Shown here: positions 15,014-21,948 of the stretch, piece after piece | Numbering within the stretch: the stretch's first letter is position 1 | Layout: each line of letters begins with the position of its first letter | Assembly (NCBI GenBank): GCA_964534765.1 | Contig: CAZHRJ010000039.1 | Location: 1 to 22,415 of the forward strand | Direction: 5' to 3' | DNA length: 22,415 nucleotides | DNA from: CAZHRJ01 sp964534765 | Lineage (GTDB): Bacteria > Lindowbacteria > 2-12-FULL-62-27 | Position numbers and translations under genes: made by a program | The notes under the pieces: model-generated | What the model saw: only the letters and a program-made list of their open reading frames with translations | What the model was told of the DNA's origin: nothing | Databases searched by the model: none

Positions 15014-16305
15014 GGCGCGCCGCGCATCCGGCGTTTCAGTCTCTGGTATCGCCGAAATTGGGCGACGTCCGCGGATTTTCATCCGTGGGAATTGCGGCGG
15101 GACTCAAGCGGTCGGGGAAGACCGATCTGGGCATTATCTGTTCGGACCGGCCGTGCAGCGCTGCGGGGTTGTTCACTCAAAACAAGGTGGCGGCCGCGCC
15201 GGTGGTCTATGACCGGGATCTGCTTCGGAAGCGGTCGCGGACGGTCCGCGCGATTGTTGTCAACAGCGGTCATGCGAACGCCGCAACGGGTCCGGCCGGG
15301 ATGGCGCTGGCGCGGCGGATGGCGTTGGCGACGGAGCAGTCGCTGGGCGTACCGGCCGGCAGCGTTTTAATTTGTTCAACCGGGATCATCGGCGATCTGC
15401 CAAACGAGACGATACTGCGCAGGGGAATCGAAATGGCATCCCGGCGGCTCTCCACGACCGACGCGGAATTTCAAAAGGCGATTTTAACGACGGACAAGGT
15501 CGAGAAAGTCGCCGGCGTTCAGATGCGGTTTCCGGGCGGCCGCGTGGCGACGCTGGTCGGAGCGGCCAAGGGCAGCGGGATGATCGCGCCCAACATGGCG
15601 ACGATGCTTGGGTTTCTCGTGACCGACATATCGATTTCTCCCGCGATGTTAAAACAGATGCTGAGTCTCGCCGGGAACGTGTCCTTCAACTGTATTTCCG
15701 TTGACGCGGATACGTCCACCAATGACACGCTCCTGTTGCTGGCCAACGGCGCCAGCGGCGTGACGATCGGCGCCGGCCGGATCAGCCGCTCCGCGGCTCC
15801 AAGTGCCGACGCCTCCGGTGCCGGCCGGAATCGGCCGGCCGCGCGTCTTTTTTTAGAGGCGCTCACGTGGGTATGCGAGCGGCTGGCCTGGAAGATGGTG
15901 GAGGACGGCGAAGGGGCGACGAAAGTGATCGAGGTGGTGGTGCGGGGAGTTCGGACCGCGGCGTCCGGTAAGTTGGCCGCGCGGTGTGTGGCGGACTCGC
16001 TTCTGGTTCGAACCGCCGTTCATGGGGAGGATCCGAACGTCGGCCGGGTGCTGGCGGCGCTGGGGCGAAGCGGTGTGCGGGAGGTTCAGGATGACAAAAT
16101 CGACGTCGCATTCAACGGCGTGCGGGCAATCAGCCGGGGCGTGGTGGACCGGGCCACCTACGGTACTACGGCGTTGAGAAGCGCTCTACGGACCAAGTGC
16201 GTGCGGATCGACATCGATCTTCACGGCGGCCGGCAGTCCGGCCGATTTCTATCGTGCGATCTTTCGGCCGAGTATGTTCGGATCAATTCCGAGTATCGGA
16301 CCTGA
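15010..16305 (+). CDS. argJ: Bifunctional ornithine acetyltransferase / N-acetylglutamate synthase (ArgJ)
   Basis: This 431-residue protein starts at the ATG overlapping the argC stop; an upstream TTG at 14995 is less likely. ArgJ transfers acetyl from N-acetylornithine to glutamate in the cyclic arginine pathway. Self-cleavage occurs within KGSGMIAPNMATML (187-200), generating an N-terminal Thr nucleophile (Thr198). Other conserved parts are RAIVVNSGHANAATG and STGIIGDLP near the start, VSFNCISVDADTSTNDT after the cleavage site, and EDGEGATKVIEV later. All are intact. Monofunctional and bifunctional forms cannot be told apart here. Confidence 0.96.
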   Translation: MRRAAHPAFQSLVSPKLGDVRGFSSVGIAAGLKRSGKTDLGIICSDRPCSAAGLFTQNKVAAAPVVYDRDLLRKRSRTVRAIVVNSGHANAATGPAGMALARRMALATEQSLGVPAGSVLICSTGIIGDLPNETILRRGIEMASRRLSTTDAEFQKAILTTDKVEKVAGVQMRFPGGRVATLVGAAKGSGMIAPNMATMLGFLVTDISISPAMLKQMLSLAGNVSFNCISVDADTSTNDTLLLLANGASGVTIGAGRISRSAAPSADASGAGRNRPAARLFLEALTWVCERLAWKMVEDGEGATKVIEVVVRGVRTAASGKLAARCVADSLLVRTAVHGEDPNVGRVLAALGRSGVREVQDDKIDVAFNGVRAISRGVVDRATYGTTALRSALRTKCVRIDIDLHGGRQSGRFLSCDLSAEYVRINSEYRT

Positions 16306-16337
16306 CGGATCGCCCAGCCGTTTTTTGATCCATCGGC

Positions 16338-17141
16338 ATGATTCGGTTGATGATTTATTTTTGCGTTCTGGCCATCGGCCATTTTCCACGCTTTCGTCGA
16401 ATCGCCCACGCCAATCTTCGTATCGCCTTCGGTCCCCGCGGCCCGCGCATTTACTTTAGATCGCTCATCCGGCTGGCTGACAACGTCTGCGCGATTCTGA
16501 AAACCTGCCGCAGAAATCCCGCCCGGCGACCCCGGTTTCGATATGACATTTCAGTGGTGAAGGCCGCGCAGGTTGTGCCGCCCTACATTTGCGTTTCCGG
16601 GCATCTGGGGCCGTTTGATCTGGGCGCCAAGCTGGAGAAGCCCCTGCAGACCCGCATGGCCGTGGTGGTTCGGCCGCCGGGGGGCTGGCTGGTGCGCAGG
16701 GTCGTAGCGTTGATCCGCCGCCGGCTGGGGACGGACACGATCGAGAAGAGGAACGCGTTCAAGGGATGTGTGGAGGCATTAAAGGAAGGCAAGTCGGTGG
16801 CGATCCTGGCGGATCAAAATGCGGGGTATCAGGGGGAGTTTTACCCTTTTCTTGGATTCCCCGCGTCCACCACGCGGTTGCCGGTGGTTTTGGCGATGCG
16901 GTTTCAGCTGCCGATGGTTTTTGGATTTTTGCGAAAAGATGGCGATGGATATCTAGCATGGATTGAAAAAGTTCTGGTGCCGAACGCCCGGGCCGACCGG
17001 GATGATGAGGAACGCCGGCTGATGAACGAGATGAACGCGGTCTTCGGGGATGTCATCCGCCGGCATCCGGAGGAGTGGTTCTGGCCGCATCGCCGCTGGA
17101 AAACGCGTCCGGGCGACCGGGAGGCCAGCATTCTGCGATGA
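16338..17141 (+). CDS. LpxL/HtrB-like lysophospholipid or lipid A acyltransferase
   Basis: This 267-residue protein has a short N-terminal hydrophobic segment (about residues 4-15). Its acyltransferase motif SGHLGPFDLG carries the HX4D dyad (His89, Asp94) typical of the LpxL/HtrB family. It also has AILADQNAGYQGEFYPFLGFPASTTRLP and a C-terminal HPEEWFWPHRRWKTRP. This family adds a secondary acyl chain to Kdo-lipid A at the inner membrane. It is slightly shorter than enterobacterial LpxL (about 300), as in many other phyla. It is encoded 33 bases after argJ and overlaps the glycosyltransferase gene by ATGA. The specific acyl acceptor is not decidable. Confidence 0.87.
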   Translation: MIRLMIYFCVLAIGHFPRFRRIAHANLRIAFGPRGPRIYFRSLIRLADNVCAILKTCRRNPARRPRFRYDISVVKAAQVVPPYICVSGHLGPFDLGAKLEKPLQTRMAVVVRPPGGWLVRRVVALIRRRLGTDTIEKRNAFKGCVEALKEGKSVAILADQNAGYQGEFYPFLGFPASTTRLPVVLAMRFQLPMVFGFLRKDGDGYLAWIEKVLVPNARADRDDEERRLMNEMNAVFGDVIRRHPEEWFWPHRRWKTRPGDREASILR

Positions 17142-17905
17142 TCCCGCCCGGTTTATCGGTATTTCTGATCGCTCGGGATGCGGCCGCGGATCTGAGGGAG
17201 TGTCTGGATGCAGCTTGCCCGATTGCGGACGAGATTGTGGTCGTAGTGGATCCGGAAAGCCGGGACGGTACGGCGGACGTTGCGCGAACCATTACGCCCC
17301 ATGTTTTTCTCAGGCCCTTTGACGGGTTCTCCTCCATGAAATCCTTTGCCCTGTCCCAGTGCCGCCGGACATGGGCGATGAACCTCGACACGGACGAGCG
17401 TGTAACGCGGCAGCTGATTGAGGAGATCGAGCGGGTCAAACGCGATTCCGATTCACCCGTTTCCGGTTACGCGGTCAACCGTCTTCCCTTTTTTCTCGGC
17501 CGGCCAATCCGGCATGGCGGCTGGTATCCCGACTGGGTCATCCGTTTGGTCCGGACCGACCGCGCGATCTATCCTGTCCGCGCGGTGCATGAGCGATTGG
17601 AGGTGTCCGGTCCGACGGACCGGCTAACGAGTCCGTTGCATCATTTCACCGCAAGGGATTGGCAGGGGTTCCTGATCAAGCAACGCCGGTTTGCCTCCTT
17701 GTCGACGGCAGCGCCGTCGTGGGTATCGTGTCTGACACGTCCGCCGGCGACCTTTCTCCGGAGCGCGATCCTGCAGATGGGCATCCTCGATGGCTGGCGG
17801 GGTCTGGCGGTGGCTTATGCGCAGAGTTACTATAGCTTTCACAAGTACCGGCCAAGACCCGACCCTTCGCAGGTCCGGGGAAGCGGCCCGGCATGTCCGG
17901 AATGA
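17138..17905 (+). CDS. Family 2 glycosyltransferase, WaaE/KdtX-like
   Basis: This 255-residue GT-A glycosyltransferase starts at the ATG overlapping the acyltransferase stop; a longer GTG start at 17075 is not needed. The nucleotide-sugar fold begins LSVFLIARDAAADLRECLD, followed by DEIVVVVDPESRDGT. The metal-binding DxD is in NLDTDERVT (Asp84 and Asp86). The phrase FLRPFDGFSSMKSFALSQC is characteristic of the LPS core beta-glucosyltransferase WaaE group, as is the later GGWYPDWVIRLVR. No membrane segment is clear. Placed with the acyltransferase, it probably acts on the LPS core; the sugar is not decidable. Confidence 0.87.
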   Translation: MIPPGLSVFLIARDAAADLRECLDAACPIADEIVVVVDPESRDGTADVARTITPHVFLRPFDGFSSMKSFALSQCRRTWAMNLDTDERVTRQLIEEIERVKRDSDSPVSGYAVNRLPFFLGRPIRHGGWYPDWVIRLVRTDRAIYPVRAVHERLEVSGPTDRLTSPLHHFTARDWQGFLIKQRRFASLSTAAPSWVSCLTRPPATFLRSAILQMGILDGWRGLAVAYAQSYYSFHKYRPRPDPSQVRGSGPACPE

Positions 17906-17930
17906 CGGGTTGGCCAAATTTTTTTCTTTT
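17884..17930 (+). terminator. Possible terminator of the rplM-glycosyltransferase operon
   Basis: CCCG (17887-17890) can pair with CGGG (17906-17909), extended by GG/CC, and a seven-T run (17919-17925) plus a second T run follow. The stem is short and partly inside the glycosyltransferase stop region. The palindrome TTGGCCAA precedes the T run. It is weaker than a textbook terminator. Confidence 0.35.
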
Positions 17931-17947
17931 CATTTTTTCTTCAGGAA

Positions 17948-17976
17948 TTGCCGAATCGTAGGGAAGACAGTATAAT
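17948..17976 (+). promoter_or_regulatory. Promoter of the beta-lactamase-like gene
   Basis: TTGCCG (17948-17953), a 17-base spacer and a perfect TATAAT (17971-17976) lie about 32 bases before the start codon. The predicted start is near 17984, giving a short leader that includes GAGG at 17991-17994 and AGGTGG at 18001-18006. Confidence 0.7.
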
Positions 17977-18008
17977 ACGTATATTCCAATGAGGCGGACC
18001 AGGTGGCT

Positions 18009-19073
18009 ATGATGACACGAGTAGTGTCACTTCTAAAATTGATGATCCTGACGACGGTTGCCCTGATCTTCGGGATGGGAGTCGGCAAGTTTTTTTCAAT
18101 TTCGTCAGCCGGTCCGGTTGATGCGTCCGCCGGTCGTCCCGCCCGGAGTGTGCAGGCCGACACCCCGGCGTCATCGGTTGGAGAATCCGGGTCAGGTCCG
18201 GCCGTACTGCACCGGCCGACCATCTCCACGCGGGAGTTTGACCGGATGACGGCCGAGATGCGTCGGCAGATCACCCGATTTCGCGGGAAGGTCTGTGTGT
18301 ACGTCAAAAATCTCGAGACGGATCAGGAGTGGGCGTACAACGCCAACGTCAAAGTTCCCAGCGCGAGTTTGATCAAGATTCCGGTCATGATCGGGGTATA
18401 CGAAAAAATCGGCCGGGGAGAATTGAGTCTGGACCAGAGGGTCACACTCAACAGGTCAGCCCGGAAGGCGGGGTCTGGGCAATTGAAATGGCGGAACAAT
18501 GGCGAGCAGTTCACCATCCGGGAACTGCTCGAGGAAATGATCACCGTCAGCGACAATATCGCCCAGGAGATGCTGATCCAGACCGTCGGGATGGAGTATC
18601 TGCAGCGGCAGTTTTCCGCATCCGGTCTGATCCATACGAACCTCACGCGTCAGGGTCTGACGCTGCGGCCGTACACCAGCGTTGAAAATTTCACGACCGC
18701 CCGGGAAATGGGCATGATCCTGGAGGATCTCTATCGCTGCCGCAAGATGGATCCACGGCTCTGTCAGGAAATGCTGGGCATCATGCAGCGGGTGAAATAC
18801 AAGGACCGGCTGCCAAGGTACATGCCGAAGGACTACGGGTTATCGCACAAGACCGGGCTTCTTCGCCGGGCCTGTCATGATGTGGGCATTGTCTATTCGC
18901 CGGCGGGAGACTACATCATCTGTGTACTGACGGCGAACGGCCCGAGCTACCGGGATTCAAAGCGCTTTATAGCGAAAGTCGGATCGATCAGTTACCGCTA
19001 TTTCCAGACCCCAAGTCCCCTCTCGACCGCTTCCACGCTTCGGCCCGCCACGACGTTCAAACCCGCCTCCTGA
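18009..19073 (+). CDS. Class A beta-lactamase-fold serine hydrolase
   Basis: This 354-residue protein, by the chosen ATG, has an N-terminal hydrophobic segment (about 7-27), a signal peptide or single anchor, so the enzyme domain is probably periplasmic. A linker to about residue 75 is followed by the serine beta-lactamase/PBP fold. It has SASLIKIP with the nucleophile pair Ser120/Lys123 (SxxK), SDN at 181-183, and KTG at 281-283. The class A general base Glu of the omega loop (ExxxN) is not seen before FTTAREM, so this may be a DD-peptidase-like or transacylating member instead of a beta-lactamase. GTG at 18003 and ATG at 18012 are alternative starts; the AGGTGG at 18001 fits the ATGs. It has its own promoter and no partner gene. 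Confidence 0.85.
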   Translation: MMTRVVSLLKLMILTTVALIFGMGVGKFFSISSAGPVDASAGRPARSVQADTPASSVGESGSGPAVLHRPTISTREFDRMTAEMRRQITRFRGKVCVYVKNLETDQEWAYNANVKVPSASLIKIPVMIGVYEKIGRGELSLDQRVTLNRSARKAGSGQLKWRNNGEQFTIRELLEEMITVSDNIAQEMLIQTVGMEYLQRQFSASGLIHTNLTRQGLTLRPYTSVENFTTAREMGMILEDLYRCRKMDPRLCQEMLGIMQRVKYKDRLPRYMPKDYGLSHKTGLLRRACHDVGIVYSPAGDYIICVLTANGPSYRDSKRFIAKVGSISYRYFQTPSPLSTASTLRPATTFKPAS

Positions 19074-19086
19074 ATCGCTCCTTACA

Positions 19087-19116
19087 CCCCGCTTCCGTTT
19101 GACGGTTGACGCGGGG
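19087..19116. repeat. Nested hairpin after the beta-lactamase-like gene
   Basis: CCCCGC (19087-19092) pairs with GCGGGG (19111-19116). Inside, CCGT (19095-19098) pairs with ACGG (19102-19105). No T run follows. It may mark the 3' end of the upstream mRNA. The remaining 19117-19218 holds no convincing gene, and no clear promoter for the tRNA was found. Confidence 0.4.
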
Positions 19117-19218
19117 CGTAGTACACACATGTATTCGCATTATCCATCGGCGTTTTTGGCATCCATGTCGAAGTCCAAACCAAACTCCGATGGTTGATAC
19201 GAGTTCGTCTTGGTAAAC

Positions 19219-19292
19219 GGGCGCATAGCTCAGCTGGTTAGAGCGCCTGCTTCACACGCAGGAGGTCCGAGGTTCGAGTCCTCGTGCGCCCA
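19219..19292 (+). tRNA. tRNA-Val (anticodon CAC)
   Basis: A 74-nt tRNA. The acceptor stem GGGCGCA (19219-19225) pairs with TGCGCCC (19285-19291), followed by discriminator A at 19292. The D-arm GCTCAGCTGGTTAGAGC is intact. The anticodon stem CCTGC/GCAGG encloses TTCACAC, giving anticodon CAC (valine). The T-arm carries GGTTCGAGTCC. No CCA is encoded. It separates the housekeeping block from the accessory genes to its right. Confidence 0.96.
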
Positions 19293-19311
19293 TTGATTCA
19301 TACCGGGTTAC

Positions 19312-19356
19312 GTTTTCCGCTGTTTTCCGCTTTTCGCCGTTTTTGGCCGTTTTTTG
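19312..19356. repeat. Phased T-tract repeat downstream of tRNA-Val
   Basis: Two direct copies of GTTTTCCGC (19312-19320 and 19322-19330) continue into degenerate ones, TTTTCGCC and TTTTTGGCC, ending in a six-T run. The T-tracts recur roughly every 8-10 bases, about one helical turn, a pattern known to bend DNA. It could also act as a T-rich termination signal for the tRNA. Just beyond lie two copies of GCTTAGGC (19365-19372 and 19376-19383). Confidence 0.5.
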
Positions 19357-19422
19357 AACTTCCGGCTTAGGCCACGCTTAGGCGGGAAACCTCACCGGCA
19401 ATGGTGGCGTATAAAGAACAGG

Positions 19423-21798
19423 TCATCTGCTGAGTTGCAATGACGGCTCAATCTGGTCAGGCGCCGGTTTATTTTCCTTCATGTCAACTCCGAGTGTTCG
19501 ATAAGTTTTCTGCCGCCTGTCAAACATTTTTCGCAGAACCGGGACGCCGCTGTCGACATAATCGTAGATCAGGACATCGCCCTTATTCTGATGGGTCCGG
19601 AGCGCGCGGCCAACATACTGCACAACCTTTCCCTTGAATGAGATTGGAAATGCAAGAAAAAGGGTGTCGATCTGGGGACAATCAAAGCCTTCTCCCAGAA
19701 ATTGTCCTGTGGCGACGATGACGAGATCCTTGTCCGGTGGCAGGCTCCGTACATTTTCCACGATGGCGGTTCTTTCTTTTTTGCCAAGGTCGCCTGTCAG
19801 CAGGAACGGATCCTTTCCGTGTTTGGCCAGTCCGTCGGCCAGAACCTGACAATGCTCTTTTCTCTGGCTCAAAATCAGGCAACGCCGGCCGCGGGATATG
19901 GCCTGCAGGACATCCTCGATGATCCGCCGGCTTCGGCGCTCGTCTTTGCTCAGCGCCTCGAAAATTTCCTGGATGGGAACCGGCAATGTGTCGACCCCGG
20001 GGAATGAGAATCGGGTATCGCGTGTCATCAATCGGATCTGCAACCCACTCCGTTCAACTTGGATCCTGTGCCGGATCTGACCGCACTGCATTTCGATGAT
20101 TCCCTCCAATCCATCCCGACGATAAGGCGTGGCCGTCAGGCCGAGAACATGGCGCGCCGGCGCCCTTCTCACACATCGCTCGAACGTGACGGCCGGAATG
20201 TGGTGGCACTCGTCGACCACGACGAATCCGTAAGCCGCAAAGAATTCCTCGAGATCATCCATTCGATCGAGGCTCTGAATCATCGAGAGATCCACAATGC
20301 CGCTTTGCCGGTTCCGGCCGCCGCCCACCTGTCCAACATCACGAGATTTCAAGCCGAGCAAATCCATGAGATGCGCTCGCCATTGATCAAGAATGGGCTT
20401 TCGATGAGCCAGAATCAGCGTCGGAACATTTCGCCGGGCGACCGCAAAACATCCCATGACCGTCTTCCCTGCTCCCGGTGGGGCGACCAGAACACCCATG
20501 TCATGTGATAAAACCGCATTCAGGGCTTTCTCCTGGTCCGCGCGAAGCCGGCCGCGAAATTCCAAGGCCAGCTTTTGATGTGAAGGGCGTTGATCGGCGA
20601 CAACCAATTCCGTGCCGGCCGCCGAAAATATTTCCTGCAGGTTGCCCATCGTCCCCCGAGGGAAATGCAAATGGCTCATGTCCTCGCCGTAGCACTTGAT
20701 AAATCTCGGTGTTCGATAGGTCTCCTTCCGCAATTTCTGGAGTTTGTAGAACTCCGGATTGTGAAGAGACGCCAGGTGTTTGATCTGCGAAAGAAGCCAC
20801 GGCGGGATGCCGGATTTCTCGATGCTGATGGCGGCGCCGATCGCGCACCGAACGTGTTGAGGCGCAGGATATTTTTGCCGCAGTTCCAGCGATGCTTTGG
20901 CCGCCGCGCCCAGCCCGACCGTTATCTCCGGCAGTTGTTCGAGCAAGGCGTCGACGTGGGCAGGAGAAAGCCGTTTGACCTGACTCAAGAATGCCCACTG
21001 ATCTGCCCACGTTCGCAGTTCCGGATCGTGCGGATTGACGAATTCGGTGTTTCCGGCTTGCCGGCATTTTTTCTGAAGAGGCAGAGCGATCAGATTTCCA
21101 AATCCCCCGCTCGGAACGAAATCCTGATTGGGAAAAAATCGATCATAACTCGCAAGATCCAACTCAGCCCGTACGATCATGGTCTCGCGCAGAAGCCTCA
21201 TGCCCATCTGCCTGGCCGAGGTCGCGGAGACCGGAGCGGAGAAAAATATCCACACGTGGCCCCCGTTTCCGGAACGCGACCGTTCCAAATAAGCCGGAAT
21301 TCCGTGGCGTGAACAGACATTCAGGTATGCCACGGCATCGAGAACCCAGCTTCCCTTGTCGAAATCGCAGGCCAGGAACCAACACGTGTTGTCCAATAAC
21401 AGCGGAAACACACCGACCGTCCGCTCTCCGGCCAGATGATCCTTGATGGCCGAATCGGTCAACGGCACACATTTTTTCGAACGCGCCTTTTTTCCAAATG
21501 CCCCGCCTTCACGGACAGGCGAATAGCCCTGCTTTCCTGATCTCTCGCTGACCCATCGGACGGCGTAAACATCATCCCGGCTTCGGAACAACAATCTGAA
21601 CAGCCCAATTTTTTCTTCGACGGAAGAATCTTTCGTCACCTCGGGCAGGGGCTTGGAACTCCGCGGCAAATCTCGAACATCCATTTGAAGGTGCGGTTGC
21701 CGCTCGGGCGCGGGCAGACCGAGCAGATTCCGAAGGTTTGTGTTCTCATCCCTCAATCGTTCGACTTCATTGCGAAGGCGTTTCACTTCCGAATCCAT
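19423..21798 (-). CDS. TOTE-type archaeo-eukaryotic primase fused to SF2 DEAD/DEAH helicase
   Basis: A 791-residue protein. Residues 3-25 form a short leucine-zipper-like coiled coil (VKRLRNEVERLRDENTNLR). Residues about 55-270 match the primase-like domain of TOTE conflict systems: ACDFDKG gives the acidic pair Asp145/Asp147, SGNGGHVWIFF (176-186) the conserved His motif, and PLQKKCRQAGN the third element. Residues about 410-770 are an SF2 helicase, with Walker A PPGAGKT (440-446), DECHH (529-533), TATP (555-558) and motif VI QYVGRALR (727-734). All key residues are present. No signal or membrane segment is seen. Domain and family assignment rest on motif recognition; its role (prokaryotic conflict or defence, nucleic-acid remodelling) is inferred. 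Its ATG has no evident ribosome-binding site, and a small ORF overlaps its start. Confidence 0.92.
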   Translation of the reverse strand: MDSEVKRLRNEVERLRDENTNLRNLLGLPAPERQPHLQMDVRDLPRSSKPLPEVTKDSSVEEKIGLFRLLFRSRDDVYAVRWVSERSGKQGYSPVREGGAFGKKARSKKCVPLTDSAIKDHLAGERTVGVFPLLLDNTCWFLACDFDKGSWVLDAVAYLNVCSRHGIPAYLERSRSGNGGHVWIFFSAPVSATSARQMGMRLLRETMIVRAELDLASYDRFFPNQDFVPSGGFGNLIALPLQKKCRQAGNTEFVNPHDPELRTWADQWAFLSQVKRLSPAHVDALLEQLPEITVGLGAAAKASLELRQKYPAPQHVRCAIGAAISIEKSGIPPWLLSQIKHLASLHNPEFYKLQKLRKETYRTPRFIKCYGEDMSHLHFPRGTMGNLQEIFSAAGTELVVADQRPSHQKLALEFRGRLRADQEKALNAVLSHDMGVLVAPPGAGKTVMGCFAVARRNVPTLILAHRKPILDQWRAHLMDLLGLKSRDVGQVGGGRNRQSGIVDLSMIQSLDRMDDLEEFFAAYGFVVVDECHHIPAVTFERCVRRAPARHVLGLTATPYRRDGLEGIIEMQCGQIRHRIQVERSGLQIRLMTRDTRFSFPGVDTLPVPIQEIFEALSKDERRSRRIIEDVLQAISRGRRCLILSQRKEHCQVLADGLAKHGKDPFLLTGDLGKKERTAIVENVRSLPPDKDLVIVATGQFLGEGFDCPQIDTLFLAFPISFKGKVVQYVGRALRTHQNKGDVLIYDYVDSGVPVLRKMFDRRQKTYRTLGVDMKENKPAPDQIEPSLQLSR

Positions 21799-21928
21799 GT
21801 AATCGCATCAAAACAATGCCGTGGGGGCCGGTCAAGGATGCGCGGCCCCGCGAGGTCTCGTGCGCCGGCTGCGTGTGCCGGTCTATGCGTCGTCGCGGAA
21901 CAAACGCCTTGCCCCCATACCGCCGCAT
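21767..21928 (-). CDS. Possible small basic ORF coupled to the TOTE primase-helicase
   Basis: This 53-residue frame starts at ATG 21928 with a strong GGAGG (21935-21939 on the plus strand) six bases upstream, better than the site of the helicase itself. It ends at TGA 21767, overlapping the helicase start (21798) by 32 bases in another frame. The product is Arg-rich (MRRYGG, VPRRRIDRH) with no recognisable domain. It could be a leader peptide giving translational coupling, or the N-terminal end of a frameshifted helicase. It could also be chance. No similarity is known to me. Confidence 0.3.
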   Translation of the reverse strand: MRRYGGKAFVPRRRIDRHTQPAHETSRGRASLTGPHGIVLMRLHGFGSETPSQ

Positions 21929-21948
21929 AGTTATCCTCCAACGAAACT

